DNA of 32,516 bases, taken from NCBI GenBank assembly GCA_020426325.1, contig JAGQQG010000067.1, forward strand, positions 1-32,516. Reading direction: 5' to 3'. The position numbers and the translations under genes are program-made. Shown here piece after piece: positions 23,921 to 31,852 of this stretch (its first letter is position 1; the number at the start of each line of letters is the position of its first letter). This DNA is from Planctomycetaceae bacterium. Lineage in GTDB: Bacteria > Planctomycetota > Planctomycetia > Planctomycetales > Planctomycetaceae. The notes under the pieces were generated by a model, which was given only the letters and a program-made list of their open reading frames with translations, was not told the origin of the DNA and ran no database searches.

Positions 23921-26896
23921 ATGCCAATCCGAATGGTCTGTTTCTTCTGGCCGGTGTGCGTGCTGATTGTGACGAGTACGCTCAGTGGGGGTGAGTCACG
24001 CGTCACGAGTGGGTTGCAAGTGCTCTATCGCTGCGATCAACAGCAGGGGACTGTCCTGCATGACGGCGCGGGTGTTGAGCCGGCGCTCAATCTCTCACTG
24101 GGAACTCCGGAGTCGGCGAACTGGCAGAACGGTTGGCTGAAGGTCACGTCGTCTGCACGCATTCGCACCGAGGGGCCGGCAACACGTCTGGTCGAAGCAG
24201 TGCGGGCATCCAACACACTGACGGTCGAAGTCTGGCTCAGGCCGGAGGACGATCGACAGAAAGGTCCAGCGCGGATCGTCTCGATCTCCGCAGGACCAAG
24301 CGAACGCAACCTCACGGTCGGACAGGACGGCAATCGCTTCGACGTTCGTCTGCGAACGACCAGGACATCGACGAACGGCATCCCCTCCACCGCGACTCCT
24401 GAAAGCTTGGTGAGGGCCGGCGAACTCACACACCTCGTCTACTCCCGTGATGCTTCCGGATCAGTCCACATCTACTTGAACGGCGAATCGGTGGCCAATG
24501 CGAAAGTCGACGGGGACCTGTCGAATTGGGACGAGGGATATCCGTTGTTGCTGGCGAACGAGTCGAGTGGCGATCGGCCGTGGCTGGGCGAACTCCATCT
24601 CGTGGCAATCTATGACAGAGCACTCTCACCAGCGGAGGTCATGCAGAACTTCAAAGCGGGCGTCGATGCATCCGTCGACTATGCCGCGCTCCTGCCGCCG
24701 GCCGTTGATCGAAAAGTCGATTTCGTCACTGATGTTCAACCCATCTTTCGCGAGCGATGCTTCGAGTGTCACGCGACTGGCAATGAAGAGGGCGGACTCA
24801 ACCTGGGCACTCGCGCCCGAGTGATGGAAGGAGGTGAAGGCGGGCTGATTCTCAAGCCCGGACTCAGCGACGTGAGTCGACTGATCCATCTCGTCGCAGG
24901 CATCAAGGACGACACAGTCATGCCGCCTGAAGGAGACCCTCTCACGGAAGAACAGATCGGCATCCTGCGTGCCTGGATCGATCAGGGAGCCGACTGGCCC
25001 GCTCATGCGGATGTCCTCGACCCGCGCACCGAACGTGCCCGCGAGCATTGGGCCTTTCAACCGCTACGGTCCGTCGAGGTACCGAGCCTGCCGGATGACG
25101 AATGGAGTCGAACATCAGTCGATCCGTTTATCTTCGCCAAGCTGCATGAAAACGATCTCGCGCCGACACCCGCCCTCGGGCCACGCAAGCTCATGCGGCG
25201 GATCATGTATGACCTGACCGGTCTGCCGCCGACACCCGAAGAGTTGGACCAGTTTGTCGCGGCGTGCGAACAGGATCGTATCACTGCCATCGAAGAACTG
25301 GTCGATCGACTTTTGAACAGCCAACACTTCGGCGAACGTTGGGGGCGGCACTGGCTTGATGTGGCCCGGTATGCGGACAGCGATGGGCAGGAAGGAGACC
25401 GTGACCGTCCTCACGCATACCACTATCGTGACTTTGTCATCCGGGCCTTCAATGATGATATGCCGTTCGATCAATTCGTTCGCTGGCAGATTGCGGGAGA
25501 CGAATACGAGCCGGAAAACCGTGAGGCGGTTGCTGCAACCGGATTCCTCGTCGCCGGTCCGAGCACCGTGCTTGGGGACACATTCCTCGAAGAGGAACGA
25601 CTGCGGGACCGGTACAACGAGCTGGACGACATTGTCTCAACGACCGGCACTGCACTGCTTGGTCTCACTGTCGGTTGTGCGAGGTGTCACGATCACAAGT
25701 ATGACGCCATTTCCTCCCGGGAGTATTACCGCCTGTTAAGCGCCTTTCATAGCGGCGACCGACAGGAACTGCAGGTGCAGGCGAAAGGTCCCAAGCTGCT
25801 CGCTTTCCATGACTTCAGCAGTCAACCGGCGACCAGCTGGCTGTTTCAACGGGGAGACTTCTACGACCGCGATCAGCAGGTGCAACTGGGGTTCCTTCAG
25901 GTGCTGATGCGAGACACAAGCGTCGAGGAGTACCGCAATAATGCACTGACGGTTGAGTCTAAACAGGAGACGACCTACCAGCGTCGTGCCATGGCCGACT
26001 GGATCACGGATGTCGACCATGGAGCCGGACCGCTCTTGGCACGGGTGATTGTCAACCGTCTCTGGCAACATCACTTCGGCGAAGGACTCGTACGAACAGT
26101 CGACGACTTCGGCGTGCGAGGCGACGAGCCGACGCATCCCGAATTGCTCGAATGGCTGGCCAACGATTTGGTCGAGCATGGCTGGCAACTCAAACGCCTG
26201 CACCGGCTGATCGTTTTGGGCGCGACCTATCAGCAGGGATCGGAATTCGATGAAGCTAAAGCCGCGATCGATCCGGAGAATCGCCTGCTCTGGCGACGTC
26301 GGCCTCAGCGACTCGAAGCCGAGGTGCTCCGCGATGCCATGCTCGCAGTCAGCAGCACTCTCAACCTCGAACCGTTCGGTCCCGCCTTCAAACCTCCGAT
26401 TCCGAAGGATGTCATCGGAGCAGCAAGGAATCTGAAGTCCAAATATCCGGATGACGCGAAGGACGAGCCCGCCACGCATCGTCGCACTGTGTACATGTTC
26501 CACAAACGGGTCGTGCCCTATCCGTTGCTGCAGGCGTTTGATCGGCCCGATCTGTTGAAGAGCTGTGGACGCCGGGATGACTCGACTGTCGCCCCGCAGG
26601 CTCTCGCCATCCTGAACGACGGCTTCGTCCGCACTCGATCTGCTGACTTTGCTCAGCGGTTAATCGAGGAATGCGGCGAAGACGATGCAGACCTCATCAG
26701 TCGCGCTTTCGAACTGGCGATCGCTCGTTCTCCCAGTCCGAGCGAAGCCACTGCCTCACGAGAGTTCATCGCATCACAGCAGAGGCAACGACAATCCCGC
26801 GAGCCTGACCAGTCCGTCGAAGAGACACGCCAACGCGCGGTCACCGACTTCTGTCAGACGCTGTTCGGGCTGAACGAATTCCTGTACGTCGATTGA
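23921..26896 (+). CDS. LamG / cytochrome-like / DUF1549 / DUF1553 domain protein
   Basis: A 991-residue exported protein. A signal peptide (C-F-F-W-P-V-C-V-L-I-V) is followed by a concanavalin/LamG-like beta-sandwich (about 30-250), with the family-typical G-E-L-H-L-V-A-I-Y-D-R-A-L-S near its end. A PSCyt1 region carries C-F-E-C-H (280-284), a c-type haem-binding motif, and T-V-M-P-P-E-G-D-P-L. DUF1549 follows, with L-T-G-L-P-P-T-P-E-E and G-R-H-W-L-D-V-A-R-Y-A-D. A second C-A-R-C-H-D-H-K occurs at 586-593, and DUF1553 has L-A-R-V-I-V-N-R-L-W-Q-H-H-F-G and the C-terminal A-P-Q-A-L-A-I-L-N-D. Such proteins are abundant in planctomycetes and usually paired with DUF1501 proteins, as here; they are thought to act in extracellular polymer use, without proof. 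The ATG at 23921 is chosen because it begins the signal peptide; the frame is open 84 codons further upstream. Confidence 0.92.
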   Translation: MPIRMVCFFWPVCVLIVTSTLSGGESRVTSGLQVLYRCDQQQGTVLHDGAGVEPALNLSLGTPESANWQNGWLKVTSSARIRTEGPATRLVEAVRASNTLTVEVWLRPEDDRQKGPARIVSISAGPSERNLTVGQDGNRFDVRLRTTRTSTNGIPSTATPESLVRAGELTHLVYSRDASGSVHIYLNGESVANAKVDGDLSNWDEGYPLLLANESSGDRPWLGELHLVAIYDRALSPAEVMQNFKAGVDASVDYAALLPPAVDRKVDFVTDVQPIFRERCFECHATGNEEGGLNLGTRARVMEGGEGGLILKPGLSDVSRLIHLVAGIKDDTVMPPEGDPLTEEQIGILRAWIDQGADWPAHADVLDPRTERAREHWAFQPLRSVEVPSLPDDEWSRTSVDPFIFAKLHENDLAPTPALGPRKLMRRIMYDLTGLPPTPEELDQFVAACEQDRITAIEELVDRLLNSQHFGERWGRHWLDVARYADSDGQEGDRDRPHAYHYRDFVIRAFNDDMPFDQFVRWQIAGDEYEPENREAVAATGFLVAGPSTVLGDTFLEEERLRDRYNELDDIVSTTGTALLGLTVGCARCHDHKYDAISSREYYRLLSAFHSGDRQELQVQAKGPKLLAFHDFSSQPATSWLFQRGDFYDRDQQVQLGFLQVLMRDTSVEEYRNNALTVESKQETTYQRRAMADWITDVDHGAGPLLARVIVNRLWQHHFGEGLVRTVDDFGVRGDEPTHPELLEWLANDLVEHGWQLKRLHRLIVLGATYQQGSEFDEAKAAIDPENRLLWRRRPQRLEAEVLRDAMLAVSSTLNLEPFGPAFKPPIPKDVIGAARNLKSKYPDDAKDEPATHRRTVYMFHKRVVPYPLLQAFDRPDLLKSCGRRDDSTVAPQALAILNDGFVRTRSADFAQRLIEECGEDDADLISRAFELAIARSPSPSEATASREFIASQQRQRQSREPDQSVEETRQRAVTDFCQTLFGLNEFLYVD

Positions 26897-26905
26897 GGAG
26901 ATCAC

Positions 26906-28327
26906 GTGTTTCAGACACAAAGTTCCCACTGTGGGCGATACGAGCCAATCATCAACCGGCGCGAACTGCTCCGGAAAGCCGGGGGTGGCATGGGCATGCT
27001 CGCGCTCGCGGACCTGTTGGGCCAGCCATCGTTCGCGGCCAGCGAGCCTGATCCTGTGCATCCGCTGGCTCCCCGTGATGGTCACTTCCCGGCGAAGGCG
27101 AAGAACGTCATCTGGTTGTTCATGGAAGGGGGTCCCAGTGCGGTCGACATCTTCGATCCCAAACCAGAACTCACGAAACGTGACGGCGAGCGAATCGACA
27201 TCAACGTCTTTTTCGGCGATCCCGGCCCGCTGATGAAGTCGCCGTTCCAGTTCCAACAGTACGGCGAGTCGGGAGCCTGGGTCTGTGAGAAGTACACGAA
27301 CGTCGCGAAACATGTCGACGACATTGCTTTCATCAAGTCCTGCTTCACCGAGTCGGACAATCACGTTCCGGCCATCTACCAGATCAACTCCGGCCTGCCG
27401 CGACCCGGATTCCCCACAGCGGGAGCATGGGTGACGTACGGCCTCGGCAGCGAGAACCAGGACCTCCCCGGTTACGTGGTCCTTGGCAATACGAAGGGAG
27501 CCAAGGGAGGGATTCACAACTGGGGGAACGGCTTCCTGCCATCGACCTATCAGGGGACACTCTTCCGTCCGACCGGCAACCCGATCCTCAATCTCGAACG
27601 ACCGGCTGATGTCTCACGCAGCGAGCAGCGGGCTCAACTTGACCTGCTCGCTCAACTCAATCAGGAGCATCTCCACGCACATCCCGGTGAGGCCGATCTG
27701 TTGGCCCGAATTCAGTCCTTTGAACTCGCCTATCGGATGCAGACTGAAGCGACCGATGTTGTCGACCTCTCTCAGGAGACCGAGGCCACACACAAGCAGT
27801 ACGGCATCGACCGCAAGGAGTCCAAGTCGTTCGGCTCGAAATGCCTGATGGCACGCCGACTCATCGAAAGCGGAGTCCGTTTTGTGCAGGTCTACAGCGA
27901 CGGCGAATGGGACGCCCACAACAAGCTCACTGAAAATCACACCGGCCACTGTGCCGCAACCGACGTCCCCATTGACGGGCTGCTCACCGACCTCAAGGAA
28001 CGCGGCCTCTGGGACTCAACGCTCGTCGTCTGGGGAGGTGAGTTCGGCCGCATGCCGGTGTCTCAACGGGGCGACGGCCGCGATCACAACCCGAACGGCT
28101 TCCTCACCTGGATGGCCGGCGCGGGCATCAAAGGAGGCGTGAGCCACGGCGAGACGGACGACATCGGCTACGCCGCTGCCGTCGACCCGGTCAGCGTTCA
28201 CGACCTGCACGCGACGATGCTGCATCTGCTCGGCATCGACCATGAACGACTCACCTACCCTCATAATGGGAGGCGATACCGGCTAACCGATGTAGCCGGA
28301 AAAGTGATCGAGCCACTATTAGCATAG
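26906..28327 (+). CDS. DUF1501 domain-containing protein with twin-arginine signal
   Basis: A 473-residue protein starting nine bases after the DUF1553 gene, so the two form an operon. N-R-R-E-L-L-R-K-A-G-G-G (17-28) followed by a hydrophobic stretch is a Tat-type signal, consistent with export after folding with a metal. The body shows the alkaline phosphatase/sulfatase-like fold markers of DUF1501: W-L-F-M-E-G-G-P-S-x-V-D-x-F-D-P-K-P near the start, D-N-H-V-P-A-I-Y, V-W-G-G-E-F-G-R-M-P near 380, and D-H-N-P-N-G-F with H-G-E-T-D-D near the end, supplying Asp, His and Glu ligands. The enzyme activity of the family is not established. The start is GTG at 26906 with GAGGAG five bases upstream. 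A 79-bp degenerate copy of its 3' part lies downstream at 28793. Confidence 0.93.
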   Translation: MFQTQSSHCGRYEPIINRRELLRKAGGGMGMLALADLLGQPSFAASEPDPVHPLAPRDGHFPAKAKNVIWLFMEGGPSAVDIFDPKPELTKRDGERIDINVFFGDPGPLMKSPFQFQQYGESGAWVCEKYTNVAKHVDDIAFIKSCFTESDNHVPAIYQINSGLPRPGFPTAGAWVTYGLGSENQDLPGYVVLGNTKGAKGGIHNWGNGFLPSTYQGTLFRPTGNPILNLERPADVSRSEQRAQLDLLAQLNQEHLHAHPGEADLLARIQSFELAYRMQTEATDVVDLSQETEATHKQYGIDRKESKSFGSKCLMARRLIESGVRFVQVYSDGEWDAHNKLTENHTGHCAATDVPIDGLLTDLKERGLWDSTLVVWGGEFGRMPVSQRGDGRDHNPNGFLTWMAGAGIKGGVSHGETDDIGYAAAVDPVSVHDLHATMLHLLGIDHERLTYPHNGRRYRLTDVAGKVIEPLLA

Positions 28328-28357
28328 GCATCGGGGGCTTCGGAAAGGGAATGGAAC

Positions 28358-28735
28358 ATGATGAGTCTGCTGGCGTCTGACTATGGGCGGCTGATTCCTT
28401 ACCTCTTTGGTCTCTTTCTGATTGCCGTGCTATTACCAATCGGACTTGGCTGGGTACTCTCTCGTCACGCTCGAAGGACGAATTCGCCTGCTTTGGCAAT
28501 CCTTGGCACCGTTAGCATTTTGCTTCCCGTGGTTTTGCTGAGTGTGCAGCCGGTGATGCCACATTTGACTTGGAGTGAGATTCTGCCGATGCTCAAGCTG
28601 CCCCTGTTCTTGCCGATTACGATTCCGAGTGCTTTCTTCATTCTGAGAACCCTTATCAATGCGACTTCAACCTCAAGGAGGCCAAAGCCACTAGAGGGAA
28701 GTGATTCTCATTCCGAAACGGTCGATCTGCGGTAA
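28358..28735 (+). CDS. Small integral membrane protein, unknown
   Basis: A 125-residue protein with three probable membrane helices (about 12-34, 45-62 and 80-97), followed by a polar tail rich in Ser, Arg and Lys. I do not recognise a family. The ATG-ATG start has a purine-rich GGGAATGGAAC upstream, which could serve for ribosome binding. Base composition is a little more AT-rich than in the flanking DUF1501 gene. It lies between the intact DUF1501 gene and a degenerate copy of that gene's 3' region, so it may have come in with, or been trapped by, a rearrangement. The consistent hydrophobic pattern supports a real gene, but no homologue is known to me. Confidence 0.5.
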   Translation: MMSLLASDYGRLIPYLFGLFLIAVLLPIGLGWVLSRHARRTNSPALAILGTVSILLPVVLLSVQPVMPHLTWSEILPMLKLPLFLPITIPSAFFILRTLINATSTSRRPKPLEGSDSHSETVDLR

Positions 28736-28792
28736 TTTGCAGACGGGCAATTGCAGGATCCGTACTTCGGCGACCTCAGGCAATCGATGATC

Positions 28793-28871
28793 AACCCGAA
28801 CGGATTTCTCACCTGGATGGCCGGCGTGGACAGTCAAGGAGGAGTGAACTACGGCGAAACAGACGACATCG
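28793..28871 (+). pseudogene. Degenerate fragment of a DUF1501 gene
   Basis: This 79-bp stretch aligns without gaps to 28088-28166 of the intact DUF1501 gene, with about 12 mismatches counted by eye (roughly 85% identity). Translated, it gives N-P-N-G-F-L-T-W-M-A-G, then G-G-V and G-E-T-D-D-I, the DUF1501 C-terminal signature. The flanks on both sides do not match the gene, so only a relic remains. It may derive from a tandem duplication of this gene or from another DUF1501 paralogue. Confidence 0.8.
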
Positions 28872-28895
28872 AGTACTCAAGGCGCGATATAGAAC

Positions 28896-30197
28896 TCAGG
28901 ACTCGATTACAGAGCCGACAACTAGTGCTGCATAGTGGCTGGGCCAGCTGCGTTCGAGGAGCAGTGCGTGGCGCATCTGTTTGCCTTCGATCGGTTCTCG
29001 GACGAAGTTCAGTTCGAGTGCCGGATCGGGTGTTGTGAGGTTGACGATCGGTGGGATCACGCCCGTCCGCAATACTTCGAGCACTGCGGCTGCCTCGACA
29101 CTCGAAGAGGCGTTCGCCATGAATCCGGTGGCTGATTTGATTGTCGTTGCGGGGATCGTGCGCGCCCGCTCCCCCAATGCGGCGTGCAGGGCCTGAACTT
29201 CCACCCGGTCATTCACTTTCGTCGCATCTCCGTGCAGATGGATGAGGTCGATCTCATCAGGGGTGAGTTGGGCGACCTCCAAGGCCCGGCGGATGCTGGC
29301 TGTCAGCGCCCGAATGCATCCGGCCGACTCGTCTGAGGGAACCCCGGTGGCAGAGCCGAAGCCGAGGATTTGGCCAAGGATGTTTGCTCCCCGAGTTCGT
29401 GCCCGTTCGAGAGGCTCGAGCACAAACATAGCTGCCCCCTCCCCGGCGACGCTGCCGGAACGGCTCACATCGAACGGCCGATGAACCGTCGCAGGGGCAT
29501 CCGTCGACGACGAGAGAACTCCCGCGTAATGTTCATGAGCGAGGCCGGTCCACAGGACCCAGGAGTCGAAGGCGCCAGCAAGGATGAAGTCCGCTTCATC
29601 ACGGCGCAGAGACCACATCGCCTCTCCCAAAGCGAGGAAACCGCCATTCCCCAGCGACAGGAGATTCTGATTGACGCCCTGCAATCGATGCTCATGAGCA
29701 ATGTGATACAAACCGGCGTTGGCGAGACCCTCAATAATGGTCTGCGGGGGGATGCGACGCACTCCATCATCAATGAACAGCTTGCGATCGATCTGACCGT
29801 CGATCGTGCAAGCCTCCAGCGCATCGTAAAAGTTGGTGTTGCGAAATCCTTCCTTGCGAACCCCAACGGCAATCCCCGCTCGGAAGGGATCGATGTCGTC
29901 ATTTGGCAGGGCCGCATCCTTGATCGCGGCTGCCGAGGCCACCAACCCGTAATCCTCACCCCGCACGAGCAACCGAAGCATTTTGCGATTGCGGATTTCC
30001 TGGCGAGGCTCAAAATCCGGCACCTCACACGCGATCGAGACGGGCAGTTTCGTCGCATCGAACTTGGTAATCGTGGCAGCCGGGCATCTGCCAGCCAGCC
30101 ACTGTTTGTGAACATCGGATGCCGTTCGTCCCAGCGGCGTGACCAGTCCACGACCAGTCACGACCACACGTGTCGAGTTGTTTGAGGAATCTGTCAC
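28896..30197 (-). CDS. Ketosynthase-like protein lacking the active-site Cys (KS-beta / chain-length-factor-like)
   Basis: A 433-residue thiolase-fold protein of the beta-ketoacyl-ACP synthase II (FabF) family: it starts with R-V-V-V-T-G-R-G-L-V-T-P-L-G and has R-P-F-D-V-S-R-S-G and G-E-G-A-A-M-F-V-L-E. Aligned by eye to its neighbour, the nucleophilic Cys position is Gly (about 183, in L-L-S-L-G-N-G-G). The first catalytic His remains (H322 in H-L-H-G-D-A-T), but the second is Phe (359, in S-A-T-G-F-M). It cannot be a normal condensing enzyme. In type II polyketide and aryl polyene systems such a dead partner (KS-beta) pairs with an active KS-alpha and sets chain length, usually from an overlapping gene. 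The GTG start overlaps the upstream stop by four bases (GTGA), with GAGGGGG just upstream, so coupled translation is likely. No acyl carrier protein gene is in the window. Confidence 0.88.
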   Translation of the reverse strand: MTDSSNNSTRVVVTGRGLVTPLGRTASDVHKQWLAGRCPAATITKFDATKLPVSIACEVPDFEPRQEIRNRKMLRLLVRGEDYGLVASAAAIKDAALPNDDIDPFRAGIAVGVRKEGFRNTNFYDALEACTIDGQIDRKLFIDDGVRRIPPQTIIEGLANAGLYHIAHEHRLQGVNQNLLSLGNGGFLALGEAMWSLRRDEADFILAGAFDSWVLWTGLAHEHYAGVLSSSTDAPATVHRPFDVSRSGSVAGEGAAMFVLEPLERARTRGANILGQILGFGSATGVPSDESAGCIRALTASIRRALEVAQLTPDEIDLIHLHGDATKVNDRVEVQALHAALGERARTIPATTIKSATGFMANASSSVEAAAVLEVLRTGVIPPIVNLTTPDPALELNFVREPIEGKQMRHALLLERSWPSHYAALVVGSVIES

Positions 30198-31480
30198 CGT
30201 GCGTCCCCCTCAAACCGACGAAACACAATTGAGGCGTTATTTCCTCCGAAGGCAAAGGAATTTGAAAGCACCGCATCGATCCGCATGGGCCTCGCTTCAT
30301 TCGGCACATAGTCGAGGTCACATTCAGGATCGGGGTTCTCATAATTCATCGTCGGCGGAGCAACGTTGTCTCGAATCGCGAGCACTGAGAAGACGGCCTC
30401 CAGGGCACCCGCGGCGTGGACAAGATGACCCGTCATTGACTTGGTCGAACTCACAGCCAGTCTGTCAGCGTGCTCTCCGAATGCGCGGCGGATGGCCAGT
30501 GTTTCGCTGAGATCGTTCAAGCGTGTCGAAGTTCCATGGGCATTGATGTAATCGATCTCTCGCAGATTGAGTCCTGCATCACGGACGGCCTGCTCCATCG
30601 CACGGGCTGGATGGCTGCCGTCCTTGGATGTATCGGTAATGTGATCAGTGGTCATGCTGGTGCCGAATCCTGAAAGCTCGGCATAAATCTTCGCACCACG
30701 GCGGCGGGCGTGCTCCAGTTCTTCCAGCACAAGTACCGCCGCCCCCTCGGCGATGACAAACCCGTTCCGGGTCCTGTCAAACGGACGACTGGCATGTTGC
30801 GGATTGTCATTGTCGGTCGAGAGAGCGCCCAGCAGCGAGAAACAGATGATGGTCACTTCATGGACCATGCTGTCGAATCCCCCCGCCAGCATGACATCCG
30901 CATCACCGCGCTGAATAGCCCTGAAGGCCCCGCCAACAGCCTGCGTCCCCGCAGCACAGGCGGTGCTCACAAAAAAGCTCGGCCCGCCGATGTTCCAGCG
31001 ATCATTGATCGTACGGGGCACCGTGACCTGCGGCAGCTGGAGTTCGTACTCCTGCGTGAACTCCGGGTAGAGAGGAGGGTCGTTCTTGGCGATCAACTGT
31101 CGCCAATCCTCCATCTGCTTCAAGTCCAGCATGTTCGAGAGACAGCCGAAGGAGACCCCCGTGCGATGTTCGGGCACATCGGCCTCATCGATGCCGCTGT
31201 CTCTGACGGCCTCGCTTGTCGCTGCGATGCACAGTTGATTCATCCGGGGAAGATCGGGTGTTAAAGAGGCTTGACGCGGATCTTCGTAGTCAGAAAAGTT
31301 GAAATCCGGCACCTCGCCTGCGATCTGCACCGGCCAGTGAGTTGCATCAAACAGCGAGATGTTTCCGATGCCCAGACGACCGTTGACCACTCCCTCCCAG
31401 ATGGAACGAACGTTCTTGCCCAACGGGCAAACCGCTCCCATCCCGGTGACCACAACTCTGCGATTCTGCCCCACTGCCAT
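30194..31480 (-). CDS. Beta-ketoacyl-ACP synthase, FabF-like (KS-alpha)
   Basis: A 428-residue condensing enzyme with an intact Cys-His-His triad: C175 in S-T-A-C-A-A-G, H315 in I-N-A-H-G-T-S-T, and H352 in S-M-T-G-H-L-V-H-A-A-G. It also has R-P-F-D-R-T-R-N-G and the final N-S-F-A-F-G-G-N-N-A. It would condense malonyl-ACP with an acyl-enzyme. It could serve fatty acid synthesis alone, but it overlaps by four bases a ketosynthase-like gene with a dead site, which suggests a KS-alpha/KS-beta heterodimer for a specialised lipid or polyketide. The ATG at 31480 is preferred because the family starts at about this point, before R-R-V-V-V-T-G-M-G; the frame is open to a TTG at 31525. The Shine-Dalgarno is weak. 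The upstream neighbour is a broken transposase. Confidence 0.93.
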   Translation of the reverse strand: MAVGQNRRVVVTGMGAVCPLGKNVRSIWEGVVNGRLGIGNISLFDATHWPVQIAGEVPDFNFSDYEDPRQASLTPDLPRMNQLCIAATSEAVRDSGIDEADVPEHRTGVSFGCLSNMLDLKQMEDWRQLIAKNDPPLYPEFTQEYELQLPQVTVPRTINDRWNIGGPSFFVSTACAAGTQAVGGAFRAIQRGDADVMLAGGFDSMVHEVTIICFSLLGALSTDNDNPQHASRPFDRTRNGFVIAEGAAVLVLEELEHARRRGAKIYAELSGFGTSMTTDHITDTSKDGSHPARAMEQAVRDAGLNLREIDYINAHGTSTRLNDLSETLAIRRAFGEHADRLAVSSTKSMTGHLVHAAGALEAVFSVLAIRDNVAPPTMNYENPDPECDLDYVPNEARPMRIDAVLSNSFAFGGNNASIVFRRFEGDAR

Positions 31481-31852
31481 TGTCGATACGTTGAGTGTGT
31501 CCCGCGAATCGCCCAACCTTGGCAACAGGTCCGCAGACGTCTTTCAGAAACTGATGATTGAAGAATTACTCAAGGGAGGGGTTTCCTTGAGTCTTACTCT
31601 CATCATGCCACGAGTCTGCATCACTCGCAAGGCGAAACGTGTCCGTCCGGAGGGCCGAGGCGTAACAAATTGAGAATCACAACGCACTTTCTGAAGAGAT
31701 TTTCGACAACAACACCTTCAGTTCCCTGGCCCGTGTTGAGGCACGGCAACTCAATGAGTGATGGCACGTTGGTTGCTGAGTTTATGGGTGATGAATTGGT
31801 TCTCGTCGAGTTGAACGAGAAGGGGAGTTCAGTCTGGTCATGGAGGTTGGTT
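31481..31852. other. Intergenic region before the ketosynthase pair
   Basis: A 372-bp region between the KS-alpha gene (minus) and the transposase remnant (plus). It should contain the ketosynthase promoter and the left end of the insertion element. I could not identify the element's terminal inverted repeat. A hairpin at 31569-31593 is listed separately. Open frames here have no recognisable features. Confidence 0.45.
31569..31593. promoter_or_regulatory. Inverted repeat upstream of the ketosynthase genes
   Basis: ACTCAAGG at 31569-31576 is a perfect 8-bp inverted repeat of CCTTGAGT at 31586-31593, with a nine-base spacer. It lies about 90 bases upstream of the KS-alpha start codon, a position suitable for an operator or a 5' UTR hairpin. 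Alternatively it is a relic of the mobile element next door. Confidence 0.35.

Noticed and set aside
29370..30185. A 271-codon open frame on the plus strand
   Set aside because: It is antisense to the KS-beta-like gene and has no recognisable motif.
28896..30197. A normal FabF condensing enzyme
   Set aside because: The nucleophilic Cys and one of the two catalytic His residues are missing in the alignment with the adjacent intact ketosynthase.
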